DNA from: Georgenia satyanarayanai
GTDB lineage: Bacteria > Actinomycetota > Actinomycetes > Actinomycetales > Actinomycetaceae
Length of the DNA stretch: 64,000 nucleotides
Direction: 5' to 3'
NCBI RefSeq assembly: GCF_009193135.1
Contig: NZ_VUKC01000002.1
Location: forward strand, 434,001 to 498,000
Shown: one piece after another, positions 58,007 to 64,000 of the stretch
Position numbering within the stretch: the first letter of the stretch is position 1
Layout of the letters: each line of letters begins with the position of its first letter
Program-made: the position numbers and the translations under genes
The notes under the pieces: model-generated
Databases searched by the model: none
What the model saw: only the letters and a program-made list of their open reading frames with translations
Told to the model about the DNA's origin: nothing

Positions 58007-58087
58007 ATCAGTCACAGCGGCAACAGGGGTCACACGGGCGTCGCGCCCGCTCTGGTCCGCACAGTCGAGAAGGCAGGAGGAAGCGGC

Positions 58088-58723
58088 TCAGACCACGCCG
58101 TAGAGGCGGTCGCCCGCGTCACCGAGGCCGGGAACGATGTAGGCGTTCTCGTCCAGACGCTCGTCGACGGCGGCGGTGACGATCTTGACCTCACCGCGCG
58201 AGCCGACCGCCTGCTCGACCGTGCGCAGGCCCTCGGGCGCGACGAGCAGGCAGATGGCCGTCACGTCGCGGGCGCCCCGCGCCAGGAGGTACTCGATCGC
58301 GGCGATGAGTGTGCTGCCGGTCGCGAGCATGGGGTCGAGGACGAAGACCTGGCGGCCACTGAGGTCCTCGGGCAGCCGGTTGGCGTAGGTGATCGCCTCG
58401 AGGGTCGTCTCGTCGCGCTGCATGCCGAGGAAGCCCACCTCGGCGGTGGGCAGCAGGCGGGTCATACCGTCGAGCATCCCGAGGCCCGCGCGCAGGATCG
58501 GCACCACGAGCGGCCGCGGCGCCGCGAGGTGCGTGCCGGTGGTCCGCGCGACCGGCGTGCTGATCTCCACCTGCTCGGTCGCCACCTCACGGGTCGCCTC
58601 GTAGGCAAGGAGGGTAACGAGCTCGTCGACGAGCAGCCGGAAGGTCGGCGACTCCGTGCGCTCGTCACGCAGGACGGTGAGCTTGTGGGCGATGAGCGGG
58701 TGGTCCGCGACGTGCAGGCGCAT
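58088..58723 (-). CDS. upp: Uracil phosphoribosyltransferase
   Basis: This 211-residue salvage enzyme makes UMP from uracil and PRPP. It begins [20 protein letters not shown] and contains [12 protein letters not shown], the PRPP-binding [17 protein letters not shown] and the C-terminal uracil-site [12 protein letters not shown]. The length matches the family. A TACGTT box on the minus strand (58730-58735) lies 6 nt before the ATG, which rules out the longer in-frame start at 58777. It is divergent from tadA and works in the same salvage pathway as the uracil/xanthine permease near 62-63 kb. Confidence 0.96.
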   Translation of the reverse strand: MRLHVADHPLIAHKLTVLRDERTESPTFRLLVDELVTLLAYEATREVATEQVEISTPVARTTGTHLAAPRPLVVPILRAGLGMLDGMTRLLPTAEVGFLGMQRDETTLEAITYANRLPEDLSGRQVFVLDPMLATGSTLIAAIEYLLARGARDVTAICLLVAPEGLRTVEQAVGSRGEVKIVTAAVDERLDENAYIVPGLGDAGDRLYGVV

Positions 58724-58729
58724 GGGTAG

Positions 58730-58735
58730 AACGTA
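58730..58735 (-). promoter_or_regulatory. Leaderless -10 box of upp
   Basis: TACGTT on the minus strand lies 6 nt before the ATG at 58723 and excludes the longer reading from 58777. Confidence 0.6.
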
Positions 58736-58757
58736 CCGGTGCGCGAGCGACGACGTG

Positions 58758-58763
58758 CAGGAT
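58758..58763 (+). promoter_or_regulatory. Leaderless -10 box of tadA
   Basis: CAGGAT lies 7 nt before the GTG at 58771, the same arrangement as for the phosphoglucomutase gene. Confidence 0.45.
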
Positions 58764-58770
58764 GGGACCC

Positions 58771-59223
58771 GTGGCACCGTGGACCGTGGCGATGAACACC
58801 GCCCTCGAGCTCGCCGAACAGGCGCTCGCGGGCGGTGACGTGCCGGTCGGCGCCGTCGTCCTCGACCGGGACGGCCGTGTCCTCGCGACGGCGCACAACC
58901 GCTGCGAGGTCGACCGCGACCCCACCGCCCACGCCGAGATCGTCGCGCTGCGTGCGGCGGCTGCTGCCACCGGTGACGTCCGCCTCGAGGGGTGCACGCT
59001 CGTCGTCACCCTCGAGCCGTGCACGATGTGCGCCGGCGCTGTCGTGCTCTCACGTGTCGAGCGGGTCGTGTTCGGGGCCTGGGACCCCAAGGCCGGCGCG
59101 TGCGGCTCGGTCCGTGACGTCGTGCGGGACTCGCGGCTCAACCACCGCGCGGAGGTGGTCGGTGGCGTCGAGGAGGAGCGCTCAGCCCGGCTCCTGCGCG
59201 ACTTCTTCGCCGCCCGCCGCTGA
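58771..59223 (+). CDS. tadA: tRNA-specific adenosine deaminase
   Basis: This 150-residue zinc deaminase converts A34 to inosine in tRNA-Arg(ACG). It has the zinc ligand and proton shuttle in HAEIVAL (His54, Glu56) and the PCTMC motif (Cys84, Cys87). The GTG at 58771 is chosen because a CAGGAT box (58758-58763) lies 7 nt upstream; an in-frame ATG eight codons later is an alternative. The tRNA-Arg(ACG) substrate gene is also in this window at 24,932. The gene ends at an array of 18-bp repeats. Confidence 0.94.
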   Translation: MAPWTVAMNTALELAEQALAGGDVPVGAVVLDRDGRVLATAHNRCEVDRDPTAHAEIVALRAAAAATGDVRLEGCTLVVTLEPCTMCAGAVVLSRVERVVFGAWDPKAGACGSVRDVVRDSRLNHRAEVVGGVEEERSARLLRDFFAARR

Positions 59224-59256
59224 TCGTCCGCCCTCCCAGCCTCCCAGCCTCCCCTC

Positions 59257-59310
59257 CGCCGACAGCCGACTTGCCGCCGAGAGCCGACTTATCGCCGACA
59301 GCCGACTTAC
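59257..59310 (-). repeat. Three tandem 18-bp repeats, inverted orientation
   Basis: Units at 59257-59274, 59275-59292 and 59293-59310 read CGCCGACAGCCGACTTAC or close to it, the reverse complement of the 8894 array. They follow tadA. Confidence 0.85.
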
Positions 59311-59397
59311 CGACACGGCCTCTCGCCCCCGGTGCCCGCGCAGCTTCCCTGAACCCGCCCCGCAGGTGATAGCCGTCTCGGCGTGCGGCACCGTCAG

Positions 59398-59477
59398 TAA
59401 CTCGGCTGTCGGCGACAACTCGGCTGTGGGCGACAACTCGGCAACTCGGCTGTGGGCGGTAAGTCGGCTGTCGGTGG
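59398..59477 (+). repeat. Four 18-bp repeats plus a partial unit, direct orientation
   Basis: Units at 59398, 59416, 59442 and 59460 plus an 8-bp fragment at 59434 match TAAGTCGGCTGTCGGCGG with two or three changes. Facing the inverted array at 59257 they can form a very long hairpin in the 278-bp tadA - sirtuin gap, which holds no gene. Confidence 0.85.
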
Positions 59478-59501
59478 GGTGGGGGGTGGGGGAGGAGGAG
59501 G

Positions 59502-60392
59502 TCAGCGGGGGCGGAGGGCCTGGGCGAGGTAGGGCAGCGCGACGGTGGTGCTGACCTCGACCTTCGTGGTCGCCAGGTCGTCGCCGCGCGTCTCGCCGCG
59601 GGTGAGGATGACCACCGGCTTGCCCGCCTTGGCGGCCTGGCGCACGAACCGCAGCCCGGACATCACCGCCAGTGACGACCCGGCGACGAGCAGCGCATCG
59701 GCCTCCTCGACGATGGACCGGGCGTGCTCCACCCGCTCCCGCGGCGTCGTGCCGCCGAAGAAGACGACGTCGGGCATGAGCGTGCCGCCGCAGCGGGGGC
59801 AGGGCGCCACCCGAAAGTCGGACGTGCTCTCGAGGGCGGCGTCGGCGTCCGGCGCCACCTCGACGTCGTCGACGTGCCGTTCCCGCCAGCCCGGGTTGAG
59901 GGCGGAGAGCGCCTGGTCGTGCGCCTCGCGGGAGAAGGTGCGCCCGCAGTCGCGGCACACGACCTGGTCGAAGCGACCGTGGAGGTGGACGACGTTGCGG
60001 GAGCCCGCCTTGAGGTGGAGGAGATCGATGTTCTGGGTGATGACCCCGTTGACGATGCCCGCGTACTCCAGGAGTGCCAGCGCCGCGTGGCCGGCGTTGG
60101 GCGTGACGTCGCGCAGGAAGCGCCACCCGAGGTGGTTGCGCGCCCAGTAGTGGCGGCGGTGGGCGTCGGTGGCGAGGAACTCCTGCAGCGTCATCGGCCG
60201 CCGCGGCGGGGAGCCCGGACTGCGGTAGTCGGGCACGCCCGAGTCGGTCGACAGGCCCGCCCCGGTGAGGGCCGCGACCCTCGCCCCGGCCAGCAGCTCG
60301 ACGACGGGCGCCAGCGCGGCCGGGACGTCCTCCGGCTCGGGGCGCGCGGCGTCGGCCGGCGGGGCGACGATGAGCGGGCGTTGCGGGTCCAC
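59502..60392 (-). CDS. Sirtuin (NAD-dependent protein deacylase)
   Basis: This 296-residue sirtuin removes acyl groups from protein lysines with NAD. It shows the NAD-binding GAGLSTDSGVPDYRSP, VITQNIDLLHLKAGSRNVV, the catalytic HG in HLHGRFDQ and a four-cysteine zinc site formed by CRDC and CPRC. The GTG start at 60392 is preferred over an upstream ATG because a minus-strand TAGCCT box (60400-60405) lies 7 nt before it. The gene is flanked by tRNA-Ser(CGA) upstream and by the 18-bp repeat array downstream. Confidence 0.92.
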   Translation of the reverse strand: MDPQRPLIVAPPADAARPEPEDVPAALAPVVELLAGARVAALTGAGLSTDSGVPDYRSPGSPPRRPMTLQEFLATDAHRRHYWARNHLGWRFLRDVTPNAGHAALALLEYAGIVNGVITQNIDLLHLKAGSRNVVHLHGRFDQVVCRDCGRTFSREAHDQALSALNPGWRERHVDDVEVAPDADAALESTSDFRVAPCPRCGGTLMPDVVFFGGTTPRERVEHARSIVEEADALLVAGSSLAVMSGLRFVRQAAKAGKPVVILTRGETRGDDLATTKVEVSTTVALPYLAQALRPR

Positions 60393-60399
60393 CCGGCCG

Positions 60400-60405
60400 A
60401 GGCTA
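60400..60405 (-). promoter_or_regulatory. Leaderless -10 box of the sirtuin gene
   Basis: TAGCCT on the minus strand lies 7 nt before the GTG at 60392. Confidence 0.6.
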
Positions 60406-60508
60406 ACCCCGGCCCCGCCGGTGCGCCCTGCCTGAGGCGAGGCCCACAGGGCGCCGGGGCGCCGGGGATTGGGTGCTCGGCGGCCCGGCCGGTACACTCG
60501 GTCGCCGA

Positions 60509-60596
60509 GGTAGCGTGTCCGAGCGGCCGAAGGTGCAGCACTCGAAATGCTGTGTGGTGCAAGCCACCGTGGGTTCAAATCCCACCGCTACCGCCA
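60509..60596 (+). tRNA. tRNA-Ser (CGA)
   Basis: A cloverleaf of 85 nt plus encoded CCA has acceptor GGTAGCG / CGCTACC, anticodon CGA in loop CTCGAAA (60543-60545), a long variable arm, and T arm GTGGGTTCAAATCCCAC. It reads UCG, a favoured serine codon in this GC-rich DNA. This is the only one of the four tRNAs with encoded CCA. Confidence 0.97.
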
Positions 60597-60600
60597 GCGC

Positions 60601-60630
60601 GGCCCGGGTCCCCTGCGGGGAACCCGGGCC
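60601..60630. terminator. Bidirectional hairpin after tRNA-Ser(CGA)
   Basis: GGCCCGGGT and ACCCGGGCC arms with an inner CCCC / GGGG pair lie between the tRNA and the convergent amidotransferase gene. Confidence 0.6.
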
Positions 60631-60641
60631 GTTGCCGTTCC

Positions 60642-61373
60642 TCAGTGCCCGTAGCGCTGGACGAAGTTCGTCAGCACCCGGCCGGCCGCGGAGACGTCGG
60701 CGGCCGCGACCTCGCGGTGCACGGCGTCGAAGTCGTCGGGGTCGAAGTAACCGGCGTGCCGGTAGACGGTCATCCGCTCGACGAGCGCCTCGAGGGTAAG
60801 CTCGGGGTGGAACTGGGTGCCGTAGAGGTTGGTGCCCACCCGGAACATCTGCACCGGGCAGTGCTCGGACGTCGCGAGGATGACGGCGCTCTCCGGCAGG
60901 TGCGTGCACGCCTCCTTGTGGCCGACGAAGGCCTGGAACGACGTCGGCAGGCCGGCGAGGACGGGGTCGGACCGGCCCTCGTCGGTCAGCGAGATGACCG
61001 GGGCGCTGATCGGCTCGGCGTAGGTGCCGTCGAGCACCCCACCGATGTGCCGGGCCAGGGTGCCGATGCCGTAACAGGCGCCGAAGAACGGGAAGTCGCG
61101 CTCGACGAGCACGTCCAGCAGCCCGCTGAGCTCGGCCTCCACGCGGCGCTGGGTGTCGCTCTTGTGCTCGTCGGGGACCGAGCTGGTGAAGGGGCTGCCG
61201 CCGAGGATGATGCCCGAGTAGGCGTCGAGGTCGATGTCCGGCAGCGGCTCCGCCTCGAGCCGCAGCCGCTCGAGCTCGCTCTCCGCGAGCCCGCCCAGCG
61301 CGAGCATCGACGCGTACTCCGAGTCGGCGGCGTCGTCCTCGGAGCGGGTGGAGATCAGCAGGAAGGGCTTCAC
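60642..61373 (-). CDS. Class I glutamine amidotransferase-like protein
   Basis: This 243-residue protein has the class I amidotransferase fold with nucleophile Cys in FFGACYGIG, a GHKEA block and the triad His/Glu in GTQFHPEL. It resembles the GuaA-type glutaminase domain found alone in actinobacteria, annotated as glutamine amidotransferase or gamma-glutamyl hydrolase-like. The partner synthase is not seen nearby. The GTG start at 61373 has a minus-strand TAGCCT box (61380-61385) 6 nt upstream. Confidence 0.9.
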   Translation of the reverse strand: MKPFLLISTRSEDDAADSEYASMLALGGLAESELERLRLEAEPLPDIDLDAYSGIILGGSPFTSSVPDEHKSDTQRRVEAELSGLLDVLVERDFPFFGACYGIGTLARHIGGVLDGTYAEPISAPVISLTDEGRSDPVLAGLPTSFQAFVGHKEACTHLPESAVILATSEHCPVQMFRVGTNLYGTQFHPELTLEALVERMTVYRHAGYFDPDDFDAVHREVAAADVSAAGRVLTNFVQRYGH

Positions 61374-61379
61374 GTCCGC

Positions 61380-61385
61380 AGGCTA
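61380..61385 (-). promoter_or_regulatory. Leaderless -10 box of the glutamine amidotransferase gene
   Basis: TAGCCT on the minus strand lies 6 nt before the GTG at 61373. Confidence 0.6.
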
Positions 61386-61404
61386 CCTGCGCGCCGCGGC
61401 TCGC

Positions 61405-61845
61405 TCAGAGCAGTGTCCGCGCCGACAGGAAGAGCAGGAGCAGCCCTGTCCACACTGCGGTCATCGCGTACCCCAGGGCGAGGCCGGCCACCGCAAGCCC
61501 GCGGCCGCCGTCGTAGGACGCCCGCAGCCGGTGCAGGCCCAGGTGCCCGAGGGCGATCGCGGCCAGGCACAGCCCCGGCACGACGACCCCGAGAACGCCG
61601 AGCACCATCGCGCTGACCGCGACGGGGTCGTTGCGGTAGGCGGGGCTGTCGTACCCCGCCCCGCCGAGCACCCGGTCGCGGTGCCGGTCGGTCGTCCCGA
61701 ACGCGGACGACGACGGCGTCACGCCCGGTGACGACGTCGGTGCGCCCCCGTAGGGCGCGCCCGTCGGTGCGGGGCCTCGGGCGTGGGGCTCGGGGGCGGG
61801 CGCCCGGTCGTCCCGCCCCGGTGCGCGCCACTGACCGTCGTCCAC
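61405..61845 (-). CDS. DUF4190 membrane protein
   Basis: This 146-residue protein has a Pro/Gly/Ala-rich cytosolic N-terminus of about 70 residues and two hydrophobic helices. The pattern VSAMVLGVLGVVVPGLCLAA, then GRGLAVAGLALGYAMT, is the DUF4190 hallmark. The function is unknown. The GTG start at 61845 is tentative; a Met further in would also leave the domain intact. It reads away from the divergent permease gene. Confidence 0.78.
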   Translation of the reverse strand: MDDGQWRAPGRDDRAPAPEPHARGPAPTGAPYGGAPTSSPGVTPSSSAFGTTDRHRDRVLGGAGYDSPAYRNDPVAVSAMVLGVLGVVVPGLCLAAIALGHLGLHRLRASYDGGRGLAVAGLALGYAMTAVWTGLLLLFLSARTLL

Positions 61846-61941
61846 GCGTCAAGGATTGCACGCTGGGACACGAGCGGGGCGGGGGCTGCGGTGGCGCTAC
61901 TCTGCCCGGCGGCGTACACACCTGCGGCGAAGGGCACGGAC

Positions 61942-63243
61942 ATGGCGATCTGGACAGTTCACGGGGACGGGGTCCGCGTCGGACCGGGCGAGGTGGTCGG
62001 CCCTCGCGAGCGGCTCAGCTGGCCGCGCACCATCGGGATCGGCTCCCAGCACGTCGTCGCGATGTTCGGCGCGACGTTCCTCGTCCCGCTCATCACGGGC
62101 TTCCCGCCCTCGACGACGCTCTTCTTCTCCGCCGTCGGCACTGTCCTGTTCCTCGTCATCACCCGCAACCGCGTCCCCAGCTACCTCGGGTCGAGCTTCG
62201 CGTTCATCGCCCCCATCGGCGCGGCGACACAGGTGGGCGGCATGTCCGCCGCGCTCGGCGGCATCCTCGTCGTCGGCGTGCTCCTCGCCCTCGTCGGGCT
62301 GCTCGTCCACTTCGCCGGCTCGCGCTGGATCGACGTCGTCATGCCCCCGATCGTCACGGGAACGGTCGTCGCCCTCATCGGCTTCAACCTCGCGCCGAGC
62401 GCCTGGAGCAACGTGGCGACGGCACCGGCGACGGCGCTGGTGACCATCGCCGTCGTCGTCCTCGTGACGGTGCTGTTCCGCGGGATCCTCGGCCGGCTCG
62501 CCATCCTCGTCGGCGTCCTCGCCGGCTACGTCGTCGCCGTGCTGCGCGACGAGGTCGACTTCACGCGCGTCGGTGAGGCGGACCTGTTCGGGCTGCCGAC
62601 CTTCACCGCGCCGAGCTTCGACCTGTCCCTCCTGGGCCTGTTCGTCCCCGTCGTCATCGTCCTCGTCGCCGAGAACATCGGCCACGTGAAGTCGGTGGCC
62701 GCGATGACCGGGGAGAACCTCGACGACGTCACCGGCCGTGCGCTCCTCGCCGACGGCCTCGCCACGACGCTCGCCGGCGCCGGCGGCGGCTCCGGCACGA
62801 CGACGTACGCCGAGAACATCGGTGTCATGGCCGCGACCCGCGTCTACTCGACCGCCGCCTACGGGGTCGCCGCCGCCGTCGCCCTCCTGCTGAGCATGTC
62901 CCCGAAGTTCGGCGAGCTCATCAACACCGTCCCCGCGGGCGTCCTCGGCGGCGCCGCGACCGTCCTGTACGGGATGATCGGCGTCCTCGGCGCGCGCATC
63001 TGGGTGCAGGCCAAGGTCGACTTCTCCGACCCGGTCAACCTCACGACGGCTGCCATCGCGCTCATCGTCGGCATCGCGAACTACACGTGGGTGGCCGGCG
63101 ACCTGCGTTTCGAGGGGATCGCGCTCGGCACCGCGGCGGCGCTCGGCGTCTACCACGTCATGCGGGCGCTGGCCCGGTGGCGCGGGACGAGCGCGGAGCC
63201 GGCGAGCCCGGCCTCGGTGCCGGACGCCGCACGCGAGGCCTGA
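61942..63243 (+). CDS. Uracil/xanthine permease (NCS2 family)
   Basis: This 433-residue transporter belongs to the NCS2/NAT nucleobase family. It has about 14 hydrophobic segments with GIGSQHVVAMFGATFLVPL at the start. The conserved VLVAENIGHVKSVAAMTG segment carries the substrate-binding Glu, and GGGSGTTTYAENIGVMAAT contains the NAT signature region. UraA-like uracil uptake is likely and would feed the nearby Upp enzyme. The ATG at 61942 lies about 40 nt after a TACTCT -10 box (61898-61903). Confidence 0.9.
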   Translation: MAIWTVHGDGVRVGPGEVVGPRERLSWPRTIGIGSQHVVAMFGATFLVPLITGFPPSTTLFFSAVGTVLFLVITRNRVPSYLGSSFAFIAPIGAATQVGGMSAALGGILVVGVLLALVGLLVHFAGSRWIDVVMPPIVTGTVVALIGFNLAPSAWSNVATAPATALVTIAVVVLVTVLFRGILGRLAILVGVLAGYVVAVLRDEVDFTRVGEADLFGLPTFTAPSFDLSLLGLFVPVVIVLVAENIGHVKSVAAMTGENLDDVTGRALLADGLATTLAGAGGGSGTTTYAENIGVMAATRVYSTAAYGVAAAVALLLSMSPKFGELINTVPAGVLGGAATVLYGMIGVLGARIWVQAKVDFSDPVNLTTAAIALIVGIANYTWVAGDLRFEGIALGTAAALGVYHVMRALARWRGTSAEPASPASVPDAAREA

Positions 63244-63268
63244 GCCCGCAGAGCGGCGGCGGAGCGGC

Positions 63269-63901
63269 TCAGCCCTCCGCCGCCTCCTCGTCCTCGGCCG
63301 GGTCGCTCGGGACGGTGACGGGCGTGCAGCCCGGCGGCGGGGCGAGCGGCTGCTCGGGGTCCACGGCCGTCTCCTCGGGGGAGGGCACCTCGCTGAACGC
63401 GCCGCCGAGGACGACGTCGATGGTGGCGTCGTCGCGGCCGTCGAGCGACACCGTGGAGCCGGGCACGATCTGGGCGACGGTGTAGGCGGCCTGGAGCCCG
63501 CGCGGCCCGCTGACGATGTTGGCGACGCCCTCGAGGTTGCCGCCGTAGTTCGCCTCCTGGGAGATGACGACGCCGTACTGGGCGAGACCGCTGGCCGTGC
63601 GGGCGGCGAGGCCGGTCTCGTCCGTCGCGTTGTACACGTTCGCGGTGATCTCACCGTAGGGGGCCGGCAGCGCGTCGGCGGGTGGGCACGGGACGCTCGC
63701 GCTCGCGGCCTCGGTCGGCTCCGGGGCGCTGAAGGGACGCGTGAACGGGGAGGGGATCACGTTGCCCCACATCGCGGCGGCCAGCAGCGCCACCGCGAGC
63801 ATCGCGGTGATGAGGATCCCGAAGATCAGGGTCTGGCGCTGCTGGAGATGGCGGCGACGGGCGGCACGACGGCGCGCGGCCTCGGCTGGGTCAGTCGTCA
63901 C
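63269..63901 (-). CDS. LytR C-terminal domain protein
   Basis: This 210-residue membrane-anchored protein has a basic N-terminus, one helix (about 27-48), and an extracytoplasmic LytR_C domain (about 75-175) with ITANVYNATDETGLAARTA and VVLGGAF. A Glu/Pro-rich tail of about 40 residues follows. LytR_C proteins accompany cell-envelope assembly, often beside LCP ligases. The GTG at 63901 is preferred over the TTG at 63910 because a minus-strand TACCTT box (63909-63914) lies 7 nt upstream. Confidence 0.83.
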   Translation of the reverse strand: MTTDPAEAARRRAARRRHLQQRQTLIFGILITAMLAVALLAAAMWGNVIPSPFTRPFSAPEPTEAASASVPCPPADALPAPYGEITANVYNATDETGLAARTASGLAQYGVVISQEANYGGNLEGVANIVSGPRGLQAAYTVAQIVPGSTVSLDGRDDATIDVVLGGAFSEVPSPEETAVDPEQPLAPPPGCTPVTVPSDPAEDEEAAEG

Positions 63902-63908
63902 AGAGGCC

Positions 63909-63914
63909 AAGGTA
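63909..63914 (-). promoter_or_regulatory. Leaderless -10 box of the LytR_C gene
   Basis: TACCTT on the minus strand lies 7 nt before the GTG at 63901. Confidence 0.55.
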
Positions 63915-63972
63915 GTGCGTAGGCGCCGTCGGGCGTGAACCCGTCACGGGGGCGGGGCCGCTCGAGCTGGTG

Positions 63973-64000
63973 TCAGCCGGCGGACAGGACCGTCCCGTCG
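63973..64000 (-). CDS. Possible C-terminus of a gene running off the right edge
   Basis: The minus strand reads DGTVLSAG then a TGA stop (complement of TCA at 63973-63975). Eight residues are too few to identify a family. The call rests on position, orientation and the absence of any other candidate between the LytR_C gene and the edge. Confidence 0.25.

Overview
The window is very GC-rich, gene-dense DNA with strong G/C bias at third codon positions and many GTG starts. DUF5926, PepSY lipoprotein, LytR_C and SseB-less housekeeping neighbours point to an actinobacterium. I infer a free-living Micrococcales member of the Cellulomonas / Georgenia / Promicromonospora kind, but the genus is not shown by the sequence. 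I count 48 supported protein genes (one cut by the left edge), a possible further fragment at the right edge, and 4 tRNA genes. I see no rRNA, insertion sequence, prophage or CRISPR array.

Layout. Positions 1-11,700 hold housekeeping genes: phosphoglucomutase, rhodanese, two hydrolase/transferase genes, a large membrane protein, prephenate dehydratase (pheA), a diacylglycerol-kinase-like enzyme, a PlsC-like acyltransferase, seryl-tRNA synthetase (serS) and a HAD phosphatase. Positions 11,830-15,219 encode a CUT1-type (alpha-glucoside-like) sugar ABC importer without its own ATPase. Positions 15,282-20,282 hold a quinone reductase, tRNA-Ser(UGA), a PepSY lipoprotein, a 59-residue membrane protein, a ThrE-type exporter, tRNA-Ser(GCU), and a divergent SDR / MarR pair whose promoter carries two palindromes.

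The accessory core is 20,459-48,198. It holds four secreted proteins that all end in the same module: five copies of a roughly 45-residue repeat with Asp-rich, calcium-loop-like GDWDGDG motifs. They are a lamin-tail / metallophosphoesterase protein, an alpha/beta esterase, and two giant ThuA plus glucose/sorbosone-dehydrogenase proteins of 2608 and 2047 residues. Between them lies an operon read from one strong promoter: Gfo/Idh/MocA oxidoreductase, CUT2 ABC importer (ATPase, two permeases, binding lipoprotein) and a sugar isomerase/epimerase-fold protein, followed by the ThuA giants. The larger giant also carries a DUF1080 (3-keto-disaccharide hydrolase family) domain and a Cu,Zn-SOD-like domain. 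Together these families suggest a system that oxidises, cleaves and imports an unusual or 3-keto glycoside partly outside the cell. This is inference. The two giants share 580 identical bases in the repeat module, so they were duplicated or converted recently.

Positions 48,296-64,000 return to mixed housekeeping: PNPOx-like protein, an ABC export operon with a tiny membrane partner, a MarR / DHA2-MFS efflux operon, a class-A-beta-lactamase-like lipoprotein, acylphosphatase, a secreted CAP-domain protein, upp, tadA, a sirtuin, tRNA-Ser(CGA), a class I glutamine amidotransferase, a uracil/xanthine permease and a LytR_C protein.

Two window-wide patterns stand out. First, at least 17 genes have a TANNNT-like -10 box only 6-8 nt before the start codon, predicting leaderless mRNAs and fixing many starts. 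Second, an 18-bp unit (consensus TAAGTCGGCTGTCGGCGG) or its core recurs at gene 3' ends, both as tandem arrays and as long perfect hairpins acting as likely terminators.
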